DNA of 64,000 nucleotides from Thermoanaerobaculia bacterium (GCA_017883205.1 JADGNZ010000001.1:169639-233638); one strand, 5' to 3'; numbered from the stretch's first letter, positions 52,214-61,030 are shown. The notes: generated by a model from the sequence alone, not told the origin. Program-made: numbers and translations.

Positions 52214-54775
52214 TTGACCGACCGAATCCTCGACGCGCTCGCGCGACTCTGCCTGCGGCGCAGCAAAGAAATCCTCATCGCCGGGCTGGTGCTCGCGGTG
52301 CTGGCCGTGGCCGGCGCGACGCGCCTGTCGTTCGACCCCGACCTGCTGAACCTCATCCCGCAGCAGAACAAGCAGGTCAACGAGTTCCGCAAAGTGCTGA
52401 AGGACCTCGGCACGATCGACTATCACATCGTCGTCATCGACATGCCGAAAGGGCGTGACGTTCATGACTACGACTCGCTCATCGATGACATCGCCGAGGG
52501 GTACCGGAAGAATCCGAAGATCGAGGATGTGACGTACAAGATCCCCAATCCGCTCGACTTCATCGAGATCATTCTTCCCAAGGCGCTGCTGTTCCTGTCG
52601 CCGGCTGAGCTCGACGAGGTGGCTGCGAAGCTGACGGATGACGGCATCCGCGCATCGGTGGCGCGCAACCGCGCCATGCTCCAGACGCCGCAAGCCTTCG
52701 CGATGAAGCCGCTCGTTCAATACGATCCCTTCAACCTCGTCCCGATCTTCCTTCGCAAGTTTCAGTCCGCCGGCAGCGGATTCAAGATTGACACGTCCAG
52801 CGGTTACTACATGTCGTCCGATCACAGCATGCTGCTGATCCTCACGAAGCCTCGCAAGCCGGCGCAGGACGTTCCTTTTGGCAAAGAGTTGCTGAGCGAA
52901 GGGACGCTGCTCGAGGCGCAGGCGCTGAAAGAGTTTCAGAAGACTGCCGCTCCGGGAACTCCGCTGCCGAGGATCTCGCACACCGGCGGATATGAGATCG
53001 CTGTCGGCGACGCGGACCTGATCCGGCAGGATGTCATCATCAACATCATCGGATCGGTGGTCGGCGTTCTGGCGCTCTTTCTCTACGCGTTCCGCCGCCT
53101 TGCCTCCGTCATCTACGCGGGCATTCCGCTCGCGCTCGGACTCTTGCTGACGTTCGGGATGGCTGGTGTCACCTACGGCAAGCTCTCGCAGGCGAGCGCG
53201 GGATTCGCCGCGCTGCTCGCGGGACTCGGGATCGATTTCATCACCGTGCTCTACGGGCGCTACGTTGATGAGCGGAACCGCGGCGCGTCGATGCAGGACG
53301 CCATCCGCGTGATCATGCGCTCGACGATGCCCGGCGTCTTCGTCGCGGCCATCACCACGGCCGGAACGTTCTTCGCATTTCTGGCGACCGACTTTCGCGG
53401 CATGACGCAGCTCGGCTTGCTGACCGGCGTCGGCATCGTGTTCTTTCTGTTGTGCGTGATGTTCCTGCTTCCGGCCCTCATCGTGTTCTCGGAGCGGAAT
53501 CAGGCGCGGCGCGCGCCGAAGCTCTATCTGCACTCGTTCGGCGCCGGCAAACTCATCGACATCTCCGTGGCCCGGCCGGGAATCACGATCGGAATCTGGG
53601 TGGTCTTCGTCGTCGCCTGCGGGCTGTTTGCTACGCGCGTGAAGTTCAGCGACAACATCCAGGACCTGCGTGCGAAGGGCAATGCCGGCGTCCTCAATCA
53701 GACGCGTATCACCGAGAAGTTCGGCCAGTCGTTCGACTTCATGATGTACGTCTGCCAAGGCAAGACGGTCGAGGAGGCGTTGGAGAAGACGCGCGCCGCG
53801 GCGGAGGACCTCGATGGCCTCGTGCGCGATCACACCATCGCCTCGTATCAGTCGATCTCCAGCTTCGTGCCGCCGGCCGTCGATCAGCAAAAGATCATCG
53901 ATCGGCTTCGCGCCGGCAGCGGCAATGAGTTCAATTTCGCGCGTGTCGACCACACGTTCCGCGCGGCGCTCGCGGAGAACGGCTTCCGGCCCGAGGTTTA
54001 CGACGACTATATGAAGCTCTTCTCGCAGACGCTGCAACCGGCGCAGCCGATCACGATCCAGACCATCGGCAACAAAGACATCGAAAAGCTCACCACCCGT
54101 TTCATCAAGCAGGTCAACGGCGGTTGGATGTCCGTGATCAATGTTTACCCGACCGGCGGGAAGTGGGGCCGCGATGTTTCCCCGAAGCTGCTCGCGGTGC
54201 CGGACCGCCACCCAGGCGACATCCTCACCGGCGTGAATCTCGTCAGCGCAACGTTGCGGCGCATCGTGAAAGCGGATGCCACGCGCTCGACGATCATCGG
54301 GTTCATCGCCGTCTTCATTCTCATGTTCCTCAGTTTCCGAACCGTGAAGCTGACCGCGCTCTCGTTTGTGCCGTTCATCGCCGGGGCCGTAGGGATGCTC
54401 GGACTGATGGCGCTGCTCGACCTTCAGTTCAACTTCATGAACATCTTCGTGGGATTGATGATCATCGGCGTGGCCACCGATTACGCGATCTACATGCTTC
54501 AGCGCTATCGCGAAGATGTCACTGCGTTCCGCGGCAGTGCGCATGAGACCGGCAAAGCAATCGTCATGGCCGCTCTGACGGCGATCGTCGGCTACGGCTC
54601 GTTCGCGTTCTCGCACTATCCGGGGCTGCGATCGATTGGGTATGCTTCCACCTTCGGAATAGGACTGAGTGGGCTGGCCGCGATCACGCTGTTGCCGGCG
54701 ATCCTCGTAATGAAAAAGACAGAGATCAGAGACAAGCGATCAGAGATCAAGGCGACGCTTTCTTCTGAACTCTGA
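52214..54775 (+). CDS. RND/MMPL-superfamily lipid exporter (HpnN-like)
   Basis: An 853-residue inner-membrane protein with a two-fold repeat: one transmembrane helix, a large periplasmic loop and five further helices, twice. Membrane signatures include LGIDFITVLYGRYVDERNRG and MIIGVATDYAIYMLQRY, which match MMPL and sterol-sensing-type exporters (COG1033), related to the hopanoid transporter HpnN. Energised by protons, it likely moves lipids or hydrophobic compounds. The start is TTG 52214; no ATG is close. The last 20 residues (KKTEIRDKRSEIK...) are encoded by an intergenic-type GATCAGAGAC repeat. Confidence 0.87.
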   Translation: MTDRILDALARLCLRRSKEILIAGLVLAVLAVAGATRLSFDPDLLNLIPQQNKQVNEFRKVLKDLGTIDYHIVVIDMPKGRDVHDYDSLIDDIAEGYRKNPKIEDVTYKIPNPLDFIEIILPKALLFLSPAELDEVAAKLTDDGIRASVARNRAMLQTPQAFAMKPLVQYDPFNLVPIFLRKFQSAGSGFKIDTSSGYYMSSDHSMLLILTKPRKPAQDVPFGKELLSEGTLLEAQALKEFQKTAAPGTPLPRISHTGGYEIAVGDADLIRQDVIINIIGSVVGVLALFLYAFRRLASVIYAGIPLALGLLLTFGMAGVTYGKLSQASAGFAALLAGLGIDFITVLYGRYVDERNRGASMQDAIRVIMRSTMPGVFVAAITTAGTFFAFLATDFRGMTQLGLLTGVGIVFFLLCVMFLLPALIVFSERNQARRAPKLYLHSFGAGKLIDISVARPGITIGIWVVFVVACGLFATRVKFSDNIQDLRAKGNAGVLNQTRITEKFGQSFDFMMYVCQGKTVEEALEKTRAAAEDLDGLVRDHTIASYQSISSFVPPAVDQQKIIDRLRAGSGNEFNFARVDHTFRAALAENGFRPEVYDDYMKLFSQTLQPAQPITIQTIGNKDIEKLTTRFIKQVNGGWMSVINVYPTGGKWGRDVSPKLLAVPDRHPGDILTGVNLVSATLRRIVKADATRSTIIGFIAVFILMFLSFRTVKLTALSFVPFIAGAVGMLGLMALLDLQFNFMNIFVGLMIIGVATDYAIYMLQRYREDVTAFRGSAHETGKAIVMAALTAIVGYGSFAFSHYPGLRSIGYASTFGIGLSGLAAITLLPAILVMKKTEIRDKRSEIKATLSSEL

Positions 54776-54862
54776 TCTCTTGTAGTCTGTTGTCTGAAAG
54801 AGACAGAGATCAGGGACGTTTTTCTGATCTGTTGTCTCTGATCTTCTGATCTCTGCCTCACT
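54771..54862. repeat. GATCAGAGAC-type dispersed repeat cluster
   Basis: Several copies of (A)GATCAGAGAC and its complement GTCTCTGATC, including inverted pairs such as CTGATCTCT and AGAGATCAG, fill the gap between the RND gene and bioY and run back into the 3' end of the RND gene (from about 54718). Related copies are at 57258-57320, 57668-57700 and 63560-63660. Confidence 0.8.
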
Positions 54863-54875
54863 GGAGCCTGAAACC

Positions 54876-55457
54876 ATGCAAACGAAAGCCGCCACCATCC
54901 CTTCGGCACTTCTCACGCGCCTCGTGCGCGGGCGCGCGGCGCTCGACGTGCTGCTCGTGATCAGCGCGACTGTCGTCATCGCTCTGGCCGCGCAGGTCGC
55001 CATTCCGCTCCCGTTTTCGCCCGTGCCCCTGACGCTGCAGCCGCTGGCTGTGCTCCTCGTCGGCGTAACGTTGGGCTCCGTTCGTGGTGCCGCAGCGGCA
55101 GCGCTCTATCTCCTCGAGGGCTTCAGTGGACTCCCCGTCTTCGCGCTTGGTCACGGCGGACCGATGTGGCTCGCAGGTCCGACGGCCGGCTACCTTCTTT
55201 CCTATCCGTGCGCGGCGTGGGTGGCTGGCTGGGTGTCAGAGAGGGGATGGGGCTCGACTACGCTCCGCGCCGTTGCCGGCATGCTTGTCGCCCTGGGCGT
55301 GATCTACCTCGGCGGCTTTTCCTGGCTGGCTGTGCTGTCCGGCTCGCATGCCGCGTGGATCGGCGGCGTTCGGCCGTTCATCCTCGCGGACATCGTGAAA
55401 GTCGCAATCGGCGCATCGCTGCTCCCGCAGATGCAGCGGCTGATCGCTAAGATCTAA
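54876..55457 (+). CDS. bioY: Biotin transporter BioY
   Basis: A 193-residue protein with about six hydrophobic segments. BioY signatures are present: VAIPLPFSPVPLTLQPLAVLL (loop 1), LYLLEGFSGLPVFALGHGGP and LAGPTAGYLLSYP. BioY is the biotin-binding S component of ECF transporters and can also work alone. No ecfAA'T genes are nearby, so it probably uses a shared or no energising module. A GGAG lies 12 nt upstream of the ATG. Confidence 0.94.
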   Translation: MQTKAATIPSALLTRLVRGRAALDVLLVISATVVIALAAQVAIPLPFSPVPLTLQPLAVLLVGVTLGSVRGAAAAALYLLEGFSGLPVFALGHGGPMWLAGPTAGYLLSYPCAAWVAGWVSERGWGSTTLRAVAGMLVALGVIYLGGFSWLAVLSGSHAAWIGGVRPFILADIVKVAIGASLLPQMQRLIAKI

Positions 55458-55523
55458 CGTTCGTTGCCGCCGTTCGTGGCATCCTCCTCGCAGTACAAAT
55501 AACCGCTCCCGAGGAGGATGTGA

Positions 55524-55817
55524 ATGGTTGACAACATGAATCCCACCAGTCAGTTCCACCCTTATCAGCGCGAGACGAGTGTGCCGGTTGCGGAACGTCC
55601 CCTGAGCGGGCTGGACAGCGTTCTGAGCAATGTTCTGGAGAGGGTTGGGATCGATCCGACGAGCCTCCGCTCGGTCCGCGATCAAATGAGAAACCTCAAC
55701 GTGAATCAGTCGTTCGGCAAAGTCCGGGCGTACGCGAAAGCGAATCCGGGAAAGATGCTGGGCGGCCTCGCTGCGGTTGCCATCAGTTTGGGCGTGATGC
55801 GGGCGCGGAGATCGTAG
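55524..55817 (+). CDS. Small protein with C-terminal membrane anchor
   Basis: A 97-residue protein preceded by a good ribosome site (GGAGGA 7 nt before ATG). The C-terminus AYAKANPGKMLGGLAAVAISLGV followed by MRARRS is a hydrophobic anchor with a basic end, like the tails of YqjD/ElaB/DUF883 proteins that dock ribosomes or stress factors at the membrane. The N-terminal 60 residues are soluble and unassigned. Function is unknown. Confidence 0.72.
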   Translation: MVDNMNPTSQFHPYQRETSVPVAERPLSGLDSVLSNVLERVGIDPTSLRSVRDQMRNLNVNQSFGKVRAYAKANPGKMLGGLAAVAISLGVMRARRS

Positions 55818-55939
55818 GTTGTCGGGTGTCGGGTGTCGTAGTCAGGCAGAAACTTGAATTCGCGATTTGATACGACTCCCGACCAACTGCTCGCTGCTCC
55901 CGGGTTGATCCGACCCCCGACTCCCGATCAGCGACACCC
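55818..55939. repeat. Repeat-containing convergent gap
   Basis: The region has GTCGGGTGTCGGGTGTCG at its left end and the complementary GCGACACCC at its right end, with one copy of the GACCCCCGACTCCCGA element (55911-55927) between. It could fold into a hairpin between the two converging genes. Confidence 0.7.
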
Positions 55940-56368
55940 TCACTGCGAGTGATACGTGTAGTCGACGATCACGTGGGATCCGCTGATCCTGCCCTGTACG
56001 CTGACTTTCGACGTCAGCGGTGCCACGCCGTTCGTCGTTGCCTCCGCATCAATGGTGAATGCGGTTCCGTTTGCCGTACCCGTGACATTGCAACTCGCCT
56101 TCATCGATCCCTGCTCGTCGTTCGCGTTGATGTCGTTCCCCGCATTGCGCGTGACCATGGACGCCGCCGAAAGCTCGGCCGCGCTTTCGGCGAGCGTTGT
56201 GGCGATGACCTTCGAGCGGAAACGCTGGGCCTCGCGCAACGCACGTGAGGAGTCGATCAGCATCAGCTCCATCAGAGCGAAGTAGAGGATCGCCAGCGCG
56301 ATCGCTGTGATCAGCACGTAGCCGCGCTCACGCGTGCGGGCGCGGAACGAAGACCTCGTCGATTGCAA
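55940..56368 (-). CDS. PilX-like minor pseudopilin
   Basis: A protein of about 142 residues. The N-terminal RERGYVLITAIALAILYFAL has the short basic leader, Gly and long hydrophobic helix of type IV prepilin-like PilX/GspK proteins; the soluble part includes LAESAAELSAASMVTRNAG. No ATG or GTG is available near this point; TTG 56368 inside the preceding gene is the best start, giving a 41-bp overlap. It completes a three-gene minor-pilin operon. Start confidence is low, although the frame is well supported. Confidence 0.62.
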   Translation of the reverse strand: MQSTRSSFRARTRERGYVLITAIALAILYFALMELMLIDSSRALREAQRFRSKVIATTLAESAAELSAASMVTRNAGNDINANDEQGSMKASCNVTGTANGTAFTIDAEATTNGVAPLTSKVSVQGRISGSHVIVDYTYHSQ

Positions 56369-56843
56369 GCTTTCCCTCCTTGTCGATGGCCTGTATTCGC
56401 ACCGCTGCCTCGCCATGTACTGACACAGGGTCCGAGCACGATGAACAGATGAAGATCGGGACGCTACGAGCCACCCACTCCGAGGAGAGCGTCGCTGCTC
56501 GGTATGCCCTTCGATGCACCTCTCCAGGCTTGCTGAAATCCCACACCACCGTCTCGGCTGATGAGCCGTCAACGCTGATGGTGTAGACGATGAGCGTCGT
56601 CGGAGAGCTGTTGTATGTATCGTAGCTTGGAAGCAGCAAGGTGCTGTCGTAGACGTCGTGACGGATGCGCGCCAGAACGCTCCCGACCTCTGGATTTGCG
56701 AAGAAGTCGACCGGCCACTTTTTCTCGTTGCGGCGCATCTCCGATGTGAGAGTGACAATGATGAAGAGGAAAACGCCGAAGAGCGCCGTCGCGACGACGA
56801 CTTCCATCAACGTGAACCCGTCAGTCCTCTTGCGCTTCACCAT
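56328..56843 (-). CDS. PilW-like minor pseudopilin
   Basis: A 171-residue protein with a class III prepilin signal: basic MVKRKRTDG then FTLMEVVVATALFGVFLFIIV, with Glu5 of the mature protein. It resembles PilW/GspJ. A pair of Cys in ICSSCSD may form a disulfide. Minor pseudopilins prime pilus or type II secretion pseudopilus assembly in the inner membrane. The ATG overlaps the previous stop by 7 bp. Confidence 0.8.
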   Translation of the reverse strand: MVKRKRTDGFTLMEVVVATALFGVFLFIIVTLTSEMRRNEKKWPVDFFANPEVGSVLARIRHDVYDSTLLLPSYDTYNSSPTTLIVYTISVDGSSAETVVWDFSKPGEVHRRAYRAATLSSEWVARSVPIFICSSCSDPVSVHGEAAVRIQAIDKEGKLAIDEVFVPRPHA

Positions 56844-57226
56844 AAGCCAGTCCCACCGGTATTCGCCCGCGCGATCGCGAGCCGGGCCTCCCGGTTCGTC
56901 GCCCACCGAATCGTCAGCGTGACGTTGCGGACATCCGGCTGCGGCGTGTCGACCTTGACGGACGTACTGTACGGAGCGAGTGGCGCGAGCACGGAGAGGT
57001 CCGACTGAAACGTCTGCTGCGCCGGGTCATCGATCGTGGTGAAGTTCACGCGCCGCCAGTGCTCCGCCTCGTTCGAGAGAGCTTGATACGCGATGATCGT
57101 TTCGCTGGCCTCGCGCAGCCGCTTCGTCCGCTCCGCAAACATGGCGATGGTAGTGGTGATCACGATCGCCAGAATCGCCAACGCGACCAGAACCTCAGCA
57201 AGCGAGAAACCACGCGAGCGGTGCAC
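56837..57226 (-). CDS. PilV/GspI-like minor pseudopilin
   Basis: A 129-residue protein with a prepilin peptidase site: MHRSRG, then FSLAEVLVALAILAIVITTT with the conserved Glu5. It resembles PilV or GspI. GTG 57226 is the start. It is the first gene of a minor pseudopilin operon; the rest of a type IV pilus or secretion system is not in the window. Confidence 0.83.
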   Translation of the reverse strand: MHRSRGFSLAEVLVALAILAIVITTTIAMFAERTKRLREASETIIAYQALSNEAEHWRRVNFTTIDDPAQQTFQSDLSVLAPLAPYSTSVKVDTPQPDVRNVTLTIRWATNREARLAIARANTGGTGLW

Positions 57227-57726
57227 GGGGTTTGATTCTACGCGCTGGGAGGCAGGGGAGATCAGAGACTAGAGACAGGAGACTAGAGACAGGAGAGTCG
57301 AGACAGACGAGCAGAGACAAGAAGATCTCCAGATTCTCGACAAAGATCTCCAGATTCTGGATGAAGATCTCCAGATTCTGGACGAAGACATCCAGAGTCT
57401 GGACGAAGACATCCAGATTCTGGATGAAGATCTCCAGAGTCTGGACGAAGATCTCCAGAGCCTGGACGAAGATCTCCAGAGCCTGGACGAAGACATCCAG
57501 AGCCTGGACGAAGATATCCAGACTCTGGACGAAGATCTCTAGATTCTGGACGAAGATCTAACAAATTCTCGACAAAGATGTCCAGATTCTCGACAGAGAT
57601 GTCCCAGATCGTGGGCTCAGCGATATCGAGATCGACAACAAAGGTTCGGATTCGTGGCTGCCCCTTCGATAACTCTGATCTCTTGTCTCCGATCTCTCCG
57701 AGAGCTACGCGCTAATATCCCAACCC
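57227..57726. other. 500-bp divergent intergenic region
   Basis: Between the pseudopilin operon and gltX. It holds a GATCAGAGAC-type repeat (57258-57320), the 21-bp array 4 (57324-57610), about 60 bp of unremarkable sequence, another GATCTCTTGTCTCCGATCTC repeat (about 57676-57696), and a TAATAT -10 element (57713-57718) ending 8 bp before gltX. Confidence 0.6.
57324..57610. repeat. 21-bp tandem array 4 (palindromic)
   Basis: Thirteen units with core TCCAGATTCTGGA (palindrome TCCAGA-T-TCTGGA) separated by CGAAGATC or similar; the period is 21 bp throughout except one 22-bp step near 57555-57576. Variants TCCAGAGTCTGGA and TCCAGAGCCTGGA keep the arms or change them together with the centre. 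Confidence 0.97.
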
Positions 57727-59121
57727 ATGAAGCTCCGTTTCGCTCCCAGCCCCACCGGCTTTCTGCACGTCGGCGGCGCCCGCACCGCAATTTTCAATCT
57801 TCTCCACGCTCGTCGTCATGGCGGCACGATGCTGCTGCGCATCGAAGACACGGACGTCGAGCGATCCCGTCAGCGCCATGCGGAGCAGATCATCAGCTCG
57901 CTGCAGTGGCTTGGTGTGGAGTGGGATGAGGGACCGGTCTATCAGAGCGACCGGCTGGAGCGTTATCGCGAGCGTGTCGAAGAGCTCGTTGCCAGCGGGA
58001 AGGCGTATCGATGCTATTGCACGGTCGAGGAGCTCGAAGCCGAGCGGGCGGCCGCGGAAAAGGCGGGCAAACAATGGCACTACTCCGGCCGCTGCCGGGC
58101 GATCGAAGGCGATCCCGGCGAGCCGCACGTGATTCGTTTTGCCGTGTCGTCCGGGACGATCGAGTTCCATGACCTCATCCGCGGCGACGTGCAGTTCGAG
58201 GGCGACCTGATCGACGACTTCGTCCTTCTCCGTTCCGACCGCAATCCCACCTATCACCTCTCCGTCGTCGTCGATGACATCGACATGGAGATCACGCACG
58301 TTGCGCGCGGCGACGATCACCTCTCAAACACGCCGAAGCACGTGCTGCTCTTCCGCGCGTTCGGCGCCGCCGTGCCGTCATTTGCACACCTCCCGCTCAT
58401 CCTCGGCAGCGACAAGAAGCGGCTCTCCAAACGCACCGGCGCAACCTCGGCGGAGGAGTACCGGGAGATGGGCATTGTCCCCGATGCTCTCTTCAACTTC
58501 CTGACGCTGCTGGGCTGGTCGCCGGGCGAGAATCGGGAGATCTTCACGCGCGATGACTCGGCGCAGTGGTTTGATCTCTCGCACGTCAACAAGGCGCCGG
58601 CCGTATTCGATCCGGAGAAGCTGCTGTGGATGAACGGCCAGTATCTGATGCGCATGTCCGCGGAGCAGATCCATCCGCACCTTCTTCCGTTTCTTGGAGA
58701 CGGGCCGAAGACGCTCGACGATCTGCGGACGATCATCGATCTCCACAAGATGCGCGCGCGGACGCTTCGCGAGATCGCCGAGCAGATGGCCATCTACTTC
58801 GTCGACGATGATGCGATCGGGTACGACGCGGACGTCGTGAAACAGCACATCAAAGGTGATGACCTCGGCGCGCGCCTCGCGGCGCTGCACGACGCGCTGG
58901 CCTCAACCGAGCCGTTCGACGTCGCAACATCCGAAGCTGCGCTGCGCAAAGTCGCCGAAGAGCAGGGCGTGAGTGCCGCGAAACTCATCCATCCGCTGCG
59001 GCTCGCGCTTACCGGGAAAGGTGCGTCGCCTCCGATCTTCGATGTGGCGGTGGTGCTGGGGAAGGAGCGATCGTTGCGAAGGTTGAAGGAGTTGATCGAG
59101 CGATTGCCGGCGCTGGGATAG
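57727..59121 (+). CDS. gltX: Glutamyl-tRNA synthetase
   Basis: A 464-residue class I aminoacyl-tRNA synthetase. The HIGH-equivalent is in PSPTGFLHVGGARTA (HVGG), the KMSKS-equivalent in KKRLSKRTG, with RIEDTDVERS and GVEWDEGP in the active-site domain. There are no zinc-finger Cys ligands, as in many discriminating or non-discriminating bacterial forms. The C-terminal anticodon domain is complete. It begins after a TAATAT -10 element, without a Shine-Dalgarno. Confidence 0.96.
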   Translation: MKLRFAPSPTGFLHVGGARTAIFNLLHARRHGGTMLLRIEDTDVERSRQRHAEQIISSLQWLGVEWDEGPVYQSDRLERYRERVEELVASGKAYRCYCTVEELEAERAAAEKAGKQWHYSGRCRAIEGDPGEPHVIRFAVSSGTIEFHDLIRGDVQFEGDLIDDFVLLRSDRNPTYHLSVVVDDIDMEITHVARGDDHLSNTPKHVLLFRAFGAAVPSFAHLPLILGSDKKRLSKRTGATSAEEYREMGIVPDALFNFLTLLGWSPGENREIFTRDDSAQWFDLSHVNKAPAVFDPEKLLWMNGQYLMRMSAEQIHPHLLPFLGDGPKTLDDLRTIIDLHKMRARTLREIAEQMAIYFVDDDAIGYDADVVKQHIKGDDLGARLAALHDALASTEPFDVATSEAALRKVAEEQGVSAAKLIHPLRLALTGKGASPPIFDVAVVLGKERSLRRLKELIERLPALG

Positions 59122-59133
59122 TCTGAAAAGACT

Positions 59134-59231
59134 TGCACAGACAAGAGTGTCTGTGCCACACAACCATTCCGAGTGGCAGAGTTCCTTGTTCGTGCTGCAG
59201 ACGATGTGGCACAGACACTCTTGTCTGTGCA
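59134..59231. repeat. Perfect 27-bp inverted repeat between convergent genes
   Basis: Arm 59134-59160 and arm 59205-59231 are exact reverse complements (TGCACAGACAAGAGTGTCTG... / ...CAGACACTCTTGTCTGTGCA), with a 44-bp loop. Each arm contains a smaller palindrome CACAGACA-AGAG-TGTCTGTG. It fills the gap between the gltX stop and the FTR1 permease stop. Confidence 0.96.
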
Positions 59232-59235
59232 TAGA

Positions 59236-59997
59236 TCAGGCGGCTCGTGACCTTGCGAACCGGTCCTTCATCGACACACCGACGAGCCACGCCGCGCAGA
59301 GGCCGACCATCGCGACCGAGATCCATTTTCCGTAGATGCCGACCGGCGAATAGGGCTCAGTGGCGTTGTGGATGGCTTCACTCCATCGCCCCAGGACTTC
59401 CGCTTCCGAGAACTCGTGGATCGAGTAGAAGAGGATCTGGATCGTGAAGAGCAGCAGGAAGAGGCCGGTCACCTGGAAGAAGCGTTTGATGTCGATGCGG
59501 TGGCCGTAGTGTGCCCACGCCCACGACATCGCGGCTGCGGCAGCGATGCCGAGGAGTGAGCCGAGGATGAAGCGGCTGTTGCGGACCTGGATCAGCATCA
59601 GGGCCGTCTCCATCCCTTCGCGCGTCACCATCAGCACGGTGAAAAAGAACACGCCGGCGATCGCGAGGAAGCGCGAGGTCGCGGAGGTGTAGCTGTCGAG
59701 GCGACGCTCCATGTCGCCCTTCATCCGCGGTGCGATGCGCCAGACGTGAACGACGAATGAGGCCACGAGCACGGCGGCGACGACGCCGAGAATGCCTTCG
59801 ATCAGCGACTGATGCTCGCTGATTCGCATCAACGCGTAGCCGAGGGCGAAGCTGGCCGCGATGGAGGTGGCGATGCCGGCGTAGACAGCGGGCCTGAGCC
59901 AGTCGCGGCCGGTCTTGCGAAGGAACGCGAAGATGATGGCGACCGTGAGAAAGGCCTCGAAACCTTCTCGGAAAACGATGATGAGGGCAGGGATCAT
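59236..59997 (-). CDS. efeU: FTR1-family iron permease
   Basis: A 253-residue protein with seven hydrophobic segments. The two REGxE iron-coordination motifs are REGFEAFLTV (residues 10-19) and REGMETALML (about 126-135). EfeU-type permeases move ferric iron produced by a peroxidase or oxidase through the inner membrane; no efeO or efeB is nearby. The next gene upstream, 8 bp away, is a Fur-family regulator, so the pair is probably iron-regulated. Confidence 0.9.
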   Translation of the reverse strand: MIPALIIVFREGFEAFLTVAIIFAFLRKTGRDWLRPAVYAGIATSIAASFALGYALMRISEHQSLIEGILGVVAAVLVASFVVHVWRIAPRMKGDMERRLDSYTSATSRFLAIAGVFFFTVLMVTREGMETALMLIQVRNSRFILGSLLGIAAAAAMSWAWAHYGHRIDIKRFFQVTGLFLLLFTIQILFYSIHEFSEAEVLGRWSEAIHNATEPYSPVGIYGKWISVAMVGLCAAWLVGVSMKDRFARSRAA

Positions 59998-60005
59998 GGA
60001 GTGGG

Positions 60006-60512
60006 TTATTTTCGGAGCCGCATGGCCCCTTCGCCGATCGACGTGACGCGATCGGGTGAGGCGGGCTGCTCCCCTTTCCGGCGGCAGGAATCGCAGACGC
60101 CGAGGATCTGGAGATTGTGAAACGTCGGGGTGAATTTCTTGCGGGCGCAGATCTCGAGCTGGCGTTGCTCCAGCTCCGGATCGTTGAACTCGATGACGGT
60201 GCCGCAGGCGGTGCAGACGAGATGATCGTGATGCGAATCGCCGCGGACGTGCTCGTAGTGGTAGTGCTCTTCGCCGAGGTGAACGCGCCGGACGAGTCCG
60301 GACTTCACGAGCAGCTCCAGCGTGCGGTAGACGGTGGCGCGGGAGATTTTGACGCTCTTCTGCTTCATCTTGAAGAGCAGCTCATCGGCTTCGAAGTGAT
60401 AATGCGTGGCGAAGATCTCCCGGACGAGCGCCGTACGCTCCTGCGTCAGCTTCAGTCCCTGCCGGGCCAGGAAATCCTGGAAGCGGCCGATCTCGCGCTC
60501 GATGGTTGGCAT
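60006..60512 (-). CDS. Fur-family metalloregulator
   Basis: A 168-residue Fur-family repressor: winged helix with GLKLTQERTALVREIF and SRATVYRTLELL (recognition helix), then a dimerisation domain with HHDHLVCTACG and CDSCRR, the two Cys-x2-Cys structural zinc pairs, and HYHYEH. It is likely Fur (iron), though PerR or Zur is possible. It is located just upstream of an FTR1 iron permease. A palindrome at 60526-60544 may be its own operator. Confidence 0.87.
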   Translation of the reverse strand: MPTIEREIGRFQDFLARQGLKLTQERTALVREIFATHYHFEADELLFKMKQKSVKISRATVYRTLELLVKSGLVRRVHLGEEHYHYEHVRGDSHHDHLVCTACGTVIEFNDPELEQRQLEICARKKFTPTFHNLQILGVCDSCRRKGEQPASPDRVTSIGEGAMRLRK

Positions 60513-60525
60513 TTGGTTTGGTTAA

Positions 60526-60544
60526 GCAACTGAGACTCAGTCGC
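60526..60544. promoter_or_regulatory. Candidate Fur-family operator
   Basis: GCAACTGAGACTCAGTCGC is an imperfect palindrome with an exact 6-1-6 core (ACTGAG-A-CTCAGT), the 7-1-7-like geometry of Fur boxes. It lies 13 bp before the start codon of the Fur-family gene, suggesting autoregulation of the regulator/FTR1 operon. Confidence 0.5.
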
Positions 60545-60662
60545 AATGGACGTCAACAGTCTAGCGGTGGGGAAATTTCGTGTCAACGGGAGGCATGCAT
60601 CCTGCGGCTCACGGAACTTGCCGAAGCAATCGATCTGCTTTTGCTTCGATGGGGATCCCGCT

Positions 60663-61030
60663 GCTTTGATAACCATGCCGCCCGCTTCGACATTGACGTC
60701 GCTTGCCTCGACATTCACGCCGCTTGCTTCGACATTAAGAACGGGAGCTTCGACATTCAAAACCGGTGCTTCGACATTGATGCGGCCGTCATTGACGAAG
60801 CATCGGTTTTCAATGTCGAGGCTGACGCGTTGAAAGTTGAAGCACAACTTCTGAATGTCGAAGCTCCCGTTCTGAATGTCGAAGCAGACGTCTTGAATGT
60901 TGAGGCAGAGGGCCTGAATGTCGAAGCACAGCGCCTGAATGTCGAAGCAGCGGTCTTGAATGGTGAAGCAGCGGTCTTGAATGTTGAAGCACAACTTTTC
61001 AATGTTTAAGCAGAAAATGGAATGTCGAAG
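60663..61030. repeat. 21-bp tandem array 5 with internal inversion
   Basis: Units of GCTTCGACATT...(21 bp) start at 60684, 60705, 60726, 60747 and 60768. From 60790 onward the units appear in the opposite orientation (GAATGTCGAAGC...) at 60790, 60811, 60832 and each 21 bp to 61000. The phase is regular on either side of the switch near 60785, so the whole array is a large inverted repeat able to form a long hairpin or cruciform. Confidence 0.95.

Noticed and set aside
51803..54616. 937-codon open frame on the minus strand
   Set aside because: It lies antisense to the RND exporter, has a low-complexity Arg/Asp/Glu/His composition and no homology-like motifs; it is a shadow of the GC-rich coding strand.
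54776..54875. Biotin-related riboswitch or BirA operator upstream of bioY
   Set aside because: The region consists of GATCAGAGAC-type repeats also found elsewhere; no BirA-type operator palindrome could be identified.
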